Assembly: GCA_006538405.1 (NCBI GenBank)
Contig: BJKQ01000006.1
Coordinates: 2,069,001 to 2,133,000, forward strand
Source of the DNA: Hansfordia pulvinata
Lineage: Eukaryota; Ascomycota; Sordariomycetes; Xylariales
Direction of reading: 5' to 3'
DNA length: 64,000 nt
This document shows positions 1 to 10,973 of this stretch, in pieces. A program made the position numbers and the translations under genes. Position 1 is the first letter of the stretch, and the number at the start of each line of letters is the position of its first letter. The notes beneath the pieces were generated by a model. That model ran no database searches and had not been told where the DNA came from. It saw only the letters and a program-made list of their open reading frames with translations.

Positions 1-2088
1 CTCATCATATGCTCGTATGTACGGAGTAGAGATGCAAAGTGAGGACGCGGAGAAGATGGACGCATCAATGAGATACCTCAATAGATAGAGGGAAGTCTCC
101 GGGGGCGAGAGAGACACACACACCATCGTGACTCTACAACCACCTCTTCTCGCGCTTGAGTTGGGCTGGGCCATCACTTCGATGACGGGCTTGACTCCAT
201 TAGCGGCAACACCACCCGCGGATGCTCTGCTCTGCTCTGCTCTGCTCTGTCGCCCCCATGGTTCCAGCTGTGCTTGGTTCTTTGCCACAGCAGCCCGAGC
301 AGACCGAGAACCCAGTCACACCAGTGCCCAGGCACGCCGCGGGGAGGGGGGCCTGGGAGGGGCGATGGGTCACCACCCCTGGGACCTGTTGACCCTGAGG
401 AGGTCCCCTATCCATTGCCCCCGCAACCGGCTGCAAAACGACGAGTTGATGAACTCGATAGTATCCCCATCAATATTGCACCGGATAACTAATATCAATG
501 TTTTCCTTTGATCGAGGCGGCTCGCCTTCCCACGCCGGAACTTTTCATGTTGGAACATTGAAATCTCCACTTCCTAGTACTCGTAGGTAGGTAGGCAGAC
601 GAGGAAGAAATCCAGCCGGGGTGCTCCCGAGCCCCCTCCTTTCTCCGTCCTGCGCAGGAGCAGCAAGGGGAATCGAGTCGCCCCCAAAAGAGACCACACT
701 GGCGATCCTACTCGGAAGACAACATGTGACGCACTTTTCTGTCCCTGTCTGCCTGTCTGTCCGTCCGTCCCACACATGCACGCACACGCATACACACACA
801 CACACACATCCCGCGGTGGGGGAAGGGTGGCGACTGCCCGGCTCCCCGTGGCCGCATTGAGCCATCCAAGGCAGGGCGTTCATCTGCTCCGTGACGCCGC
901 CGCGCATGGTGCGGGCCGGCGGATGGACGTCGGGGCGGACGGCCGCAACACGCGCAGCGCGTGAAAAAGAGAGCGTCTACTGGAGGACTACTTACCTACG
1001 AGTACATGCCCGTTCGTCGAGGCCGCGAGCCTCCCGTCGTCGCCCAGCCGCAGCTCACGTGATACTTTGCGGAAAGACACCGTCCAGGATACATCTACGT
1101 CGAGGTTCCCAGGTCCGCCGATTCTCTGCCCCGTTGGCGCCACTTCCAGCGGCCACCCTCCCTCATTGCCACGCCCGGCAGCCTGATCTTTCCCCCTTCT
1201 TGCTCGCCGCGGATTGCAGTCATACGGGGCTCCGACGAGGCGGAACTACCAGGTCCGCCGCCGGCAGTCTCCAGAGGGGCCGCGGTGCCCTGTAACGCGC
1301 CCCGCGCACTCGTGCCCGCGGACAGCTTCGCCCTTGTCGTTGTGATCGCCTACTGTGTATGCTCTTCCGCATTGCCAGGCCGCCCGCAGTGGCCCATCTT
1401 TGACTCGGAATCGCTCGTAGGTATAGCGAGACAAGCGATAAAAGGTGCGCCTCTCGGACATCATAACCGCAGCCGTCGCAGCCCGGGTTCCGGTGAGCCC
1501 TGGCCCCGGGAAGTACTCAGCGGCAAAGGAGATATAGGGGAATCAAGTCACAGAACGCGAAAGACTTGATCAGCGGGACAAGGTAGATGCTAGGTTGGCA
1601 GATGCGCTGTCTCGGTCATTACACTTACCCTGATTGCGTTCCGTTCGCTTGGTGTTTCGCACATATTGATCAGTGTGAGGCACGACAGGAAGACATAAGA
1701 GACAGGCGCCGATTGACCCGCTGCTCAATGAAAACGACAATAGCGGGCGCTTCTGTGCGCCGCCAGCCTGTATTTTCGTGGGCTACCTGCACACACGTCA
1801 ATCGCGAGATTACACTCGACGGGTGGTAGCCAGTGTAATTTGGACAGCGCCCTGCAGTCGCCGGACGAAATACTCGAGAACCCAGACGGACAGTTAAGTT
1901 TCATGACTTCGCACCGACGTCATCGGCCACTGCTTGAGTCCTCGTACATCAATACCAATAATTGGTTCAGGTCTGAAACAGTCATTGCTCGATAATCAAA
2001 CACTATTTCTTTGCTACCATACCAGACCACGAGTACAGAAGATACCGAATAGAAAGACATAAGAGATCCCAAAATCCCATACCTTGAT
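1..2088. other. Intergenic, no supported gene
   Basis: No reading frame here has recognisable protein features. The stretch holds a TACGGAGTA motif at 20-28, a TAGGTA run near 585-597, a CA dinucleotide tract at 792-808 and a CTACGAGTAC motif near 997-1006. The last few hundred bases are probably the 3' untranslated region and terminator of the minus-strand acyltransferase that ends at 2089. Confidence 0.6.
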
Positions 2089-4508
2089 CTAAGGCATAAT
2101 CTGCAGTTCTTCCTTCCTTGCCTCGGAAAACTCATCCTTGTACCGGTCCCAAAGCTTCTCCAACTCCGCCACATACAGCTCGTGCAACCGGTCAATCTCA
2201 GCCTGATCAACCTTATCCGACTGGGTCACCTTGATCGGGGCGCCAACCACCACGTTGAGTGGACGGCGGTACGGCATGAGGCCCACGTCATAGTTGAAGA
2301 TACCGCGTCCGTGCATGAACGGTAGCGTAAACTTCCACACCTTGAGGACAAACATCTGCACCTTGTGAAGAAACGGGTGATCTTTGCTGGGCAGCTGGTC
2401 GTACAAATCGTTCTCGCCAAAGGACAGAACTGGAACGAGGTCAGCACCGGTGCGAACCGCCACCTTGATGAAGCCTTTGCGCTCCTTGAGAATCAACCGA
2501 AGGTGTCCTGGCTGGGCCTCTAGAGATTCCCGAGCGCCTCCCACGACAACGGTGACACCGCGGCCCATGCCGTGGTTGTCGTAGCCGCCCTTGGTCAAGA
2601 TATTTTGGATCGACTCCTTAGACACGGAGCGCACACCCATGGCCAAGATGTAGTCGCGGTATAGGGGCACACGAAAGTTGGAGTCCAGGGTCAACAAGCT
2701 GTTGGTGATACCAGGGAACTTTTCGGAAAATCCAAGCGCGTCCGTGGCGAATGCCACCCAAGCACCATGGGATATGATTCCGTGCGGGTGGTAGCCAAAG
2801 ATGTACTTGCGTGTAGATGGCAGATCGTGGGTTTTGTGGAGCTTGGCAGGGAAGTAGTCGGCAAACAAATGCCAAATGTAGCTCTTCCGGAACCATTCGC
2901 TGCGGTATTTCAACGAGCCGTCCGTGGAAGCTTTGGAACTTAGCACATGGACGAGATATAGAAGCAGCAATGGCCAAACAAAGGGGTTCGCGCACAACGC
3001 GAAGAAGACGGAGACGGTGATGACTATGCAGAGACAGTGCATGAGAACCACTAGTGTCTGGGCCCTTCGCTTCAGAGGAACATTCCAAGGCGCCCATCTG
3101 ATGCCACCGTTGCTGCTCGGGCGGGGCGCCGGGTGTAACTCGTTCGTGGGCATCTCGTCCAGTTCGGGATAGGCGTCGTTGCCGTTGCTACCACGCTTCT
3201 GAATCTCTCGTGTGCCGTTTTGGCCCGGCTGAACACCAGGTTTGAGGACAGATGCATAGTCTGAAGCCCCGGGCAGGGAGCTATCGTTGCTCTCCGACTT
3301 CTTGTCTACTAGGGTGGCATCGGACGGTCGGCTGGAGTGTGAAGGCGTGTTATCACTGATGTCCTGAGTCGGCGCCTCGCTGATGTGGGTGAAAGATTCT
3401 TCTTCAGGGCCCTGTTTCTCGGGCTGTGGCACTTGCGCCGGAGCCGGCGCAACTTGAACACTAGCCATTTCTGGAGGACTCGAGGAATCTGAGGTCCCTG
3501 CAGTTTTGGGCTCGGTTTTTTTGAATACTTTTGCTGGCACACCAATCTTAGTCCCAGACTTGGCGGCGGGCGGCGAGGCGGGTTGGACCGAAGTCTTGTG
3601 ACTGCGAAGGGCGGCAGATGATGACGACTGCGCGCTTTCGAGGTGTTGGTCGGACTCTCGAGGCTTCTCGGTCTCAGCGGTCTTGATTTGAGGGTCTGCG
3701 GCCTTTTCAGAGATCGGAGCTTCCGGCTCTGTGGTCTTCTCAGAGGTTGGAGCCTTCGGTTCTGTGGCCTTTGGGGCTGTGGATTTCGGCTCTGTAATTT
3801 TCGAAGACTTGGCTTCGGACTCAGTGTTCTTAGAGACTGGGGATTTCTGCTCTGCGGTCTTGTCGGATATGGGAGCTTTCGGCTCGGTCGTTCTTGAGGC
3901 TGTGTGTTGCGGCTCTGCAGTCTTCTCAGAGACGGGGGCTTTCAGCTCTCTTGGCCTCGGGGTTGCAGTCTTCGGTTCTGTGGTTTTCGAGGACGAAGCT
4001 TTCGGCTCAGGGGTCTTCGAGGTCGTAGCTTTTGGCTCGACTCGCTGATCGTCGGGGATCGTACGAGGCGCACTGGATTTGGCGGTAGTGGTTCGACCAG
4101 TAGCGGCGGTGCGAGAAATGTCGTAGTTGCCTTCTTGACTGTTCTATGTGCATCTATATTAGCTCTTGTTCCTGGTGGAAGGCGCACACTGTGTGGACCT
4201 TCTCCAGCAGGTCTTCGACATACGAAATTGGCCTCGCTGCGACGATGACTTTCTGAATGCCAGTCAACTCGCTGTCTAGATTCTGACGCAGGCTGGTCGT
4301 CGGAGGCACGTGGCAACTCGAGACTGCCCGATTGTCTCGTTGGTGCCAGTTCTCGGTCAGACTGCCCATCATGTCTGCGCGAGCGATGGCGCCGCCCGGG
4401 GTCTCGCCGCGGAAGCCTGGACCTCCGGTGGGAGCCAGAGACAGGGCTCGCAGACATCTCGCTCTCAGGCAGACTAGTCCTTCCAGGCGCGTTCTTGTGG
4501 CTCGTCAT
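2089..4508 (-). CDS. dga1: DGAT2-family diacylglycerol O-acyltransferase with long repetitive N-terminus
   Basis: Predicted to make triacylglycerol from diacylglycerol and acyl-CoA at the ER/lipid-droplet membrane. The model has exon 1 at 4224-4508 and exon 2 at 2089-4143. The intron at 4144-4223 (80 nt, GTATGT donor, GCTAAT branch, TAG acceptor, phase 0) gives 779 residues. The catalytic half shows two adjacent hydrophobic segments (about residues 457-500), the family motif YHPHG (about 545), a GGARE segment, and RKGFIKVA...LVPVLSFGEND. Residues from about 96 to 296 contain no methionine and consist of degenerate ~20-residue units rich in K, E, P, S and T (pattern EPKAP-SEKT). Family members are usually 350-500 residues, so the first ~300 residues are the uncertain part. 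A start at the ATG near 3468 would give about 459 residues of conventional length. Identity of the enzyme is secure; the 5' exon is inferred from splice signals and phase. Confidence 0.85.
4144..4223 (-). other. Phase-0 intron of the DGAT2 gene
   Basis: On the minus strand the donor is GTATGT after codon TTC, the branch-like GCTAAT lies shortly before the acceptor, and the acceptor is ACATAG. Removing it joins two open frames in phase 0 and bypasses in-frame stops. This is the main support for the long N-terminal extension. Confidence 0.6.
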
Positions 4509-6028
4509 GAGAGACGATTCAAGTACAGAACAATGGACAGTCGGACGCGGGGCTCGCAGACAAGAGACAATTGGGTGCCTCGATGAGATGAAGAAGGGGA
4601 AGAAAAGGGCGAAGATGGCAGGAAATTCAGGCTGGGACCCTAACTTACATGGCGAGCAGGAGCTGCAGATGGATGGGTGATCTCGGGCGATATACTTTGA
4701 CTTTGCCGCTTTACCAGAGCAGTCCGACGTCAGCCTGGATGTCGCGGTGACGTTGGTGGTTAAGCTTTGGCTAGCGATGGGCGACGGCCGAGTGTAAGGC
4801 TGTTATTGGTAACAGAGACCGCGAGGCTTCAGAGATATGGCCAAACGCCAGCGGCGAGTACTGGGGAAGAAGAAGAGAGGCCGGAGAAGACGGAGGTGGT
4901 GAGGTCAGAAATGCGGGAAGCCCGAGGCGGGAGAGCTGTCTGACGAGGGTCGGGCTACGCTCAGAGCGGTGCAGCTGCAGCTTAAAGGCCCCAGTCCAGC
5001 TCCGCTCAGCTCAGCCCAGCGTTCGCTAGGTAGCTCTGGGCAGTATTATTCGCAGTGCGTTACGGGTGGCAGAGGTCCGGCGGTTTCGATGAGAGATCGG
5101 TAGCAGGGATAGCGTGCTGGGAATGGGCGGCTCGGCTGGATGCAGGGCGTGTAGAGAGGTGGGAGGACAAGAGAACCAGGAGGGAACCCTGAGGCGAAAA
5201 CGCGACCCGGCGACGTGCGAGGTATCCATGCAGTCGATGCACCGTCACGTCACGGTCACAATGACGCAGCCGAGACGGCCGTCCGATCGACAAGCAGGGC
5301 AGGAGGTTCGAGAACCCGACTGGGCCTGGCACGAACTGGGCACGGCCACGGGCACGGAGTACGAGTACGAGGCGCTCCCACGTTCCTTCCCTGCAGGCAC
5401 TTTGGCTAGATCCGGTCTCGAAGCAGCCGCAATCGACAGGGCAAGACCGCTTACCTGCATTTGGCATCCAAGCTCATATTCATTCAATTATATTGTATGT
5501 GAATTGGAAGCTGAGGCAGCATTATGTATGTAACAGAATTAAATGACGCCTACCTACATATACCTTATTTGATCCGAATGTGGCGTTGGGTGCTGGAACA
5601 TCAGTCAGGGCCCCGGGATTGCCGCATCTGAGATTATGCATCATAGGTATCGATTATTATACCGATAGAGACCATTTCACAATGTGCAATATGGATATTA
5701 TGTAGATGTGAGCAGAGATGTCGAGCTTTCATCAACAGCTGAGAGTTTCCATTCATTGCCAGTCAGTCAACGAGTGTCGTATCAACCTGGGCCGCAGTCC
5801 CTAAATTCTAGGTAACTATATTGTATATCCAGGCACACACTATACAGGTCACGCATCCGGAAGTGGTCTATACCTTAGGTACTCTATTATGTCTCCGGCC
5901 TGTCCAATCGCCAAGCCTATAAGTAGGGAGTATCCCGAGGCATCGATGCGCCGACATAGATCCTCGAATTCATTATACGCGCACGAGTCGATATATCCAA
6001 TTCCCCGCCCCACGAGTCGTGGCATAAC
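4509..6028. other. Intergenic between DGAT2 5' end and PLC 3' end
   Basis: No recognisable gene. The half next to 4509 is expected to hold the acyltransferase promoter and leader. The half next to 6028 is AT-richer (5460-6000) and suits the 3' region of the minus-strand phosphodiesterase. GGAGTACGAGTACGAG near 5356-5371 belongs to the dispersed palindrome family, and TACCTACATA occurs near 5551-5560. Confidence 0.6.
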
Positions 6029-7537
6029 TCACTTGCTCAGTTGCAGCCTCGCATTCCAGCCTACAATGCACCGAATCAGGTCAAAGTCATCGTGCAGCCC
6101 GACCCAGTCGGTCATGACGACGCCCGTCGATGCGTCCCCGACCGCCAGCCTGCCCGGCCCCTTCTCCGGCTCGCCGTGCTGCGTGCACAGGTACTCGATG
6201 ACGGCCGGGTTGACTTTGGCCGCGATCTTCTCGGGCCAGGTGTTGGTGTGGAAGGTGTTGCTGGCGCTGAGGAAGTTGATGAAGAAGGGCGCCGCGGGCC
6301 GGCCCGGGTCGTGGCCCGCCTGGCCCGGCAGCGGACAGGCCAGCTCGCCCGCCCGCTCGAGGTGCGCCCTGGCCCAATCGATCTTCTTGCCAATGTTGGT
6401 GCTCTGATCGATCTCGTAAAAGTCCTGCACGCGGGCGATGCCGCTGCCGACCAGGCCGTCGGCGCAGTTGTCGGGCCACACGCTGCCGTCGAGGCCCCAG
6501 CCACGCCCGCCCCACTCGCCGTCGAAGCCCGGATCGTTGCCGTGGCGTCGCAGCAGCACGATGCGGCCGCGGGCCTCGCCCAGGCGCGGGATGCGCGGCT
6601 CCGTGTACCAGCGCGCCTCGGCGCCGGCGTGGTACCGCTCGCGCAGGACGCGGGACAGGCGCTGGTCGTCGCCCTTGCCCATGCCCTCGCGCTTGACGCT
6701 GACGACGAGCGCCTCGGACGGGTGGGCGTCAAGGAAGGCGTACAGGTCGGCCAGGAAGTCGGCGAACCACTTGGTCCCCGTCAGCGAGATGGGGAACTGG
6801 GCGTGCACCAGCGCCAGGTCGGTCGAGTCCGGGCTGACCGACACGCGGACGTCGAAGAAGCGCACGCCGTTGTCGAGCTGGGCGCGCACGCTCAGCGCCT
6901 GGCACCGCACCGAGGGCAGCGCCACGTGGCATGTCGGGCTGTTGTGCGTGCCGGGCATCGACAGCGCCGACAGCGGGAGCTCGTCGCGCAGCTCGCCCAT
7001 CCAGGCCGCCAGGTTGGCGGAGCTGAAGACGGCCAGCGTGCTGGCGGCGTGGTCCTGGCCCGGGCCCTGGCGCTGCTGGACGTAGACGACGGTGAACTCG
7101 CGCGGGCCTGCGGGCTCGAGCTTGGTCATGACGGAGCTGCGGCGCGACTCGCTCGGCACGTCGACCTGGTACCGGTGGCCCTCGGACTCGAAGGTCAGGC
7201 GGGTGACCTCGCGGGTGGGGTCGGGGGGGCGGACGTCGGTGTGGCACGTCTCGAACGGCTTCATGGGGAAGGAGACCTCGCGGGGCTGGTCGGCCTGGTC
7301 GTCGAGCTGGGCCTTGGAGTCGGAGCGGCGCAGCAGGCCAGAGACCTTGCGCTTCAGCTTCTGGGTCTTGCCATGGCTGAAGGAGCGGTCGGGCGAGCGC
7401 TCGACGACCTTGAGCTCGAGCGGCACGGCGGTTAGGTTGCGGATCGCGAGGTCGGCCATGTCGTCGTGAATCTCGCACCAATCAGCAAGGCCGGGGGAAA
7501 CACTGCAGCAGCAGCAGCAGAAGCAGTTGAGCCCCAT
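6029..7537 (-). CDS. PI-PLC X-domain (PLC-like phosphodiesterase) protein
   Basis: Single-exon frame of 502 residues. The X domain spans roughly residues 185-490. It contains MPGTHNS, FFDVRV and LVHAQF, which carry the catalytic-type His and Asp positions of phosphatidylinositol-specific phospholipase C-like enzymes. It also has SVKREG and a conserved C-terminal NFLSASNTFHTN segment. No Y, C2 or PH domain is present, so this is the short bacterial-like PLC type rather than a canonical eukaryotic PLC. The first ATG gives MGLNCFCCCCCS, a Gly2/multi-Cys N-terminus that could be acylated. The second in-frame ATG (codon 27, 7457-7459) starts MADLAIRNLTAVPLELK, which looks like the usual start of fungal relatives. 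The substrate is not determinable from sequence. The gene is divergent from the mitochondrial-protein gene at 8702. Confidence 0.85.
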   Translation of the reverse strand: MGLNCFCCCCCSVSPGLADWCEIHDDMADLAIRNLTAVPLELKVVERSPDRSFSHGKTQKLKRKVSGLLRRSDSKAQLDDQADQPREVSFPMKPFETCHTDVRPPDPTREVTRLTFESEGHRYQVDVPSESRRSSVMTKLEPAGPREFTVVYVQQRQGPGQDHAASTLAVFSSANLAAWMGELRDELPLSALSMPGTHNSPTCHVALPSVRCQALSVRAQLDNGVRFFDVRVSVSPDSTDLALVHAQFPISLTGTKWFADFLADLYAFLDAHPSEALVVSVKREGMGKGDDQRLSRVLRERYHAGAEARWYTEPRIPRLGEARGRIVLLRRHGNDPGFDGEWGGRGWGLDGSVWPDNCADGLVGSGIARVQDFYEIDQSTNIGKKIDWARAHLERAGELACPLPGQAGHDPGRPAAPFFINFLSASNTFHTNTWPEKIAAKVNPAVIEYLCTQHGEPEKGPGRLAVGDASTGVVMTDWVGLHDDFDLIRCIVGWNARLQLSK

Positions 7538-8701
7538 GTCTCTGGCGGAATCGCCCAGGTCGCGTCGTGGGGTGCGCGCCCTTTAAAGCGGTAGCCGGGC
7601 CAGCACTAATGTCGCCACAACTGCATCCTTGAGGGCCGTCGTGTCTTGGACCTGCAGCCAAGCTTAGACGCACTCGGGGGATGGAGCCCGCTGTGACAAC
7701 ATGGGCCGTCGTTTGTCGTATCCGTGCGTGGGATGTTGTGGCGGATATATCAATGTCTGTCTGGTGTCACAGGGAGCCTCCATGCGAGCGAGCCACGGCC
7801 TTTTGGCGGGCGGGCTGTTGATGTCTGTGAGGGAACGTTACCGGTAGGTACCTGCCCTGCTTGTGCCAGGCCGGCGAGAACTAGGTCGGAAGTACTCGTG
7901 CCTCATTGTTGCCGGATGCTTAAAGCTACAAGTGACATCCCGCCCGCACTTGGGGCATCTTGAGCGCAGCGCAACACAGGCCTGAACTTGTCGCAGGAAA
8001 TGAAGCAACTCGGCTCATCCTCCGATAAACATCGTGTGTCAATGGCGAGTACCTAATTTGTAGCGGCTGGAAATGCCCATTACTCCCCGTGGGCAGAGCT
8101 ATCTTGAGGGTACCTAGCGCATGGATACATTCATTGCGTTGGATGAAAGTACGCGACCGCTTGAAGCACGGCCGTGGGCCTGCTTGGGTGTCACGAGCAC
8201 CAAGCCTTCATTGATGAGGCGATTATTGGAAAGTGGTCGATGCCAGGTTCTGTAGTCCCAGACCAATCTGAGCCGCATCGATCTGGAAACCGGCGGCCGT
8301 TGGATCTCGTCGTCACTACAGGGGCAGTTCCGTTTCATGAGAGCTGGTGTCATTCACACTGTCTTGCGCACAGTCTGAGTGCCCCGGTCATTGGCCAATC
8401 ACCACGCTAAATGATGACTCTGACGACCAAAGCCGGCGTAACGAGGCCCAAACCTCCCAATGCCCGCACGGAGAAGCCCACTGCACTTTGAAGTTGGAAC
8501 ACTCTCGCCCGCCGGAGAAGCCCGGTACATTGGATATCTGTCTCGCGTTCCTGAATCCTCTCTGCGAGACATTACATAAGAAGCTCGATCCCTTAACAGA
8601 CAGCACCTCTGCGTCGTCTGCAACTTCCGACCCGCGCTTTCACGCCGCCGACCGTTGGCTGTGCTCGTGCCCGTCCTTGACACGGTGCACCCGCTGCTGC
8701 C
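7538..8701. promoter_or_regulatory. Shared divergent promoter region
   Basis: About 1.16 kb lies between the start of the minus-strand phosphodiesterase and the start of the plus-strand mitochondrial protein, with no supported gene. Both promoters must lie here. It contains a GGTAGGTACC motif near 7843-7852 and AGTACTCGTG near 7890, members of the two dispersed motif families. I see no convincing TATA box or specific operator. Confidence 0.5.
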
Positions 8702-10358
8702 ATGCAGTCCATCCTCCCTCGCAGACTCCTCGCGCTGGCCTCGCCCCGGGCTGCTCGGCGGTGTTTCGCTTCGGCCTCCGGCGCGCCGCCTGTCACCAAG
8801 TTCAGCGTAGCCTTGTCGCCTGCGGCCTCCAAGGTGAGCTCCTCTCCCGCCCGACGAGCCACGCTGAGGGTCGAAGGCCTGCCCTATACTAACTCGGGCA
8901 ACCCAGACCGAGGTGCTGGATGCCATCAGGGCCTATGCAGGAGGACGCGCAAACGCCGATGCTGCTCGTGAGGGCCCCCACGCAGCGGCAATCTTTGCCA
9001 CACAGGACTTTGCCAGATGGCTGGATGACGCGAGCTTCATGAAGAACGCCCTCGAGGCGGTCTATGGCTCTGCTTCCGAGGTCGACGTGCTGGCCGGGGT
9101 GGTTGACGGCATCGCCTCCCGCCACCCCATGTCCCCTCCCACCAGGGGGTTCTCGGTCCTCTGCGGCTCGGGCGCTGGCTTCATGCCTGGCCTCCTGGAT
9201 CCGCAGTCTCTTCTCGAAGTACGAGACCAAGATATGACGGCTCATGTCGAGTTCCAGCTCGGTGCCGCCACTGCACCCGGCGACGCAGATCTTTCTCTGA
9301 CTTTGCCCCTCGCCAACACTGTCTTCCAGACCGGGCTGCGGTCGACGCTATTTGCGGCGAAGCTGCGCAAAGACGCTTCTGGCGAGAATCAGATAGTGAA
9401 GACAGGGCAGAAGCAGCGACAGACCATCTGCGCCCCGGCCACCAAGACGTCCCAGCATGTCCTTCCTCTGCTCCCTCTCGGGCCGCCGCGAAAGATTTCA
9501 GCTGGCCTGGGCAACATCATACGACAGGTCGAGGTGGATGGTGTGGCAACGCCGGCTTCGAGAGAGCTGGAGCTGGTGATTCCCCAAATCCTCGACGAGC
9601 GATCTCGTCGTTACAGCACGGACACGTACGTCCCCATTGGAGTCTGGGCGCTGGTCATTCCGCCGCATGCTGCCCGAAGTCAAGAGGTGCTGCAGACGTT
9701 GCAGACATTCTCTCTAGGGTCGAACCAGTCCGAGATGGAGCTGGCCACCTCCAACCTGAAAGCTTTCGGCGCACTGATCACCAACAACTGCAGACTACAC
9801 AAGATTCGTACGTGAAACCCTTCCCGATCGGTGCGATACTGAACGTTGTATCTGACCTGGTACTGGATACTAATGACTGCTTGAACAGTGGGCGGCGGTG
9901 GTGGATGGGGCGCGAAGCAGGGCTTGTTGTCGCTCGACCCAGAAACGACCGTGACACGGGCCGACCAAGAGGACGACATGGAATCATTCATCAGGGCGTT
10001 CAAGGAACGCAACGATCCGAGCGCTCAGTCTGACGGCATCGTGACACCCGGCTCACAGGTGCTGTTCTGCATTGAGCCGACTGCTGATCAGCAGCCCAAC
10101 GCGACGAACCTTGAAGGGGCGGAATCCCAGCAAGAGCCGCTCGGCCTTGGGTTCAGCATCGCTCCGAGCGACGAAGGAGGGCCGCTGTTCGAATTGCAGG
10201 GCGACGACGTTCGAGTCTTGGACGGATACTTCGGTGCATCGAGCAGCAGCGGCGTGTTTTTGCAGTCCAAGGTCGGCGCGGCTCCTCTCCTGCCGGATAA
10301 CACCCCCGCGGGCACCACGAAGATCGACGTACCGAACGCGGCAGTCTTCGCATCATGA
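8702..10358 (+). CDS. Uncharacterised mitochondrial-targeted fungal protein, three exons
   Basis: Exons are 8702-8833, 8907-9807 and 9889-10358, giving 500 residues. Intron 1 (8834-8906) has a GTGAGC donor, an ACTAACT branch and a CCCAG acceptor. Intron 2 (9808-9888) has GTACGT, TACTAAT and AACAG. Both joins keep phase. The N-terminus MQSILPRRLLALASPRAARR is a classic Arg/Ala/Leu mitochondrial presequence. The mature part has an acidic and hydrophobic body, a stretch of basic and Gln residues near 170, and a glycine block right after intron 2 followed by WGAKQGLLSLDPE. It ends in a likely folded C-terminal domain. I recognise the overall look of a conserved ascomycete family but cannot name a function, and no catalytic motif is evident. 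Confidence 0.8.
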
Positions 10359-10973
10359 AGAGAAACCTGTCCGCGAGAGGCTACGAGCCTACCTGTTGTT
10401 GGAGAAAGCACAACATCTCGGCCAACAGGGGTTTTTGTACAAGACATGTAAATGCATACCTAAGAGCGGCGTCTGTCGATGCACACCAGTTCTGTAGCGC
10501 CAGTCGCAGCACCGCTCTTGGAAATCGGGGCCTTTGAGCCATATCCGAGTCTGATTTGGATGTTGAAATAATGTTTTAATATAATAACCTCCAAAGATTT
10601 CGAATGTGCCTTCAGGTGCCCTGGCCTGCTTTTGTCTGTCAGCCCACAGCGGCCAGCAGCGTTCGTGATACAGTGCGAGGTGTGGAGCAGGGTTGCTGGT
10701 GGATATCCGAGCCTGTGGAGGCCAGTACTGCTGCGATCTGGCCGGTACTTGCTGCGCCAGAGCTTCGAAGTACTCGCCGTGCTAGTTTTACTCTGTAATG
10801 TACCTACATTCTCCGAGCTACTCAGGTTTCTTGTCTTGGCCCGGCACCCACCAGCCTTGCATTAGGCAAACCTCAGCCGCGTTCTGGCCTGGTTCGCGCC
10901 CTGCCCGACTCAACTTCATCATCATCATCAGCATCCCGGGTCAACGGCATATTTTTACTCTCCAGACGCCAAG
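10359..10973. other. Intergenic, 3' end of mitochondrial gene and yra1 promoter
   Basis: No gene is seen. An AT-rich patch at about 10560-10590 (TTTTAATATAATAA) is a plausible polyadenylation region for the upstream gene. ATCATCATCATC at about 10918-10930 lies in the probable leader of the next gene. GAAGTACTCGCC occurs near 10768. Confidence 0.5.

Noticed and set aside
3643..4048. Plus-strand Gly/Leu/Phe-rich frames opposite the DGAT2 N-terminus
   Set aside because: They are shadows of the repetitive minus-strand coding sequence; the Lys/Glu/Pro/Ser repeat is the biologically sensible reading.
6041..7435. 464-codon plus-strand frame opposite the PLC-like gene
   Set aside because: Exact antisense shadow of a GC-rich gene. 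Its product is an Ala/Val/Arg/Gly string without domain features, while the minus strand has clear PI-PLC X motifs.
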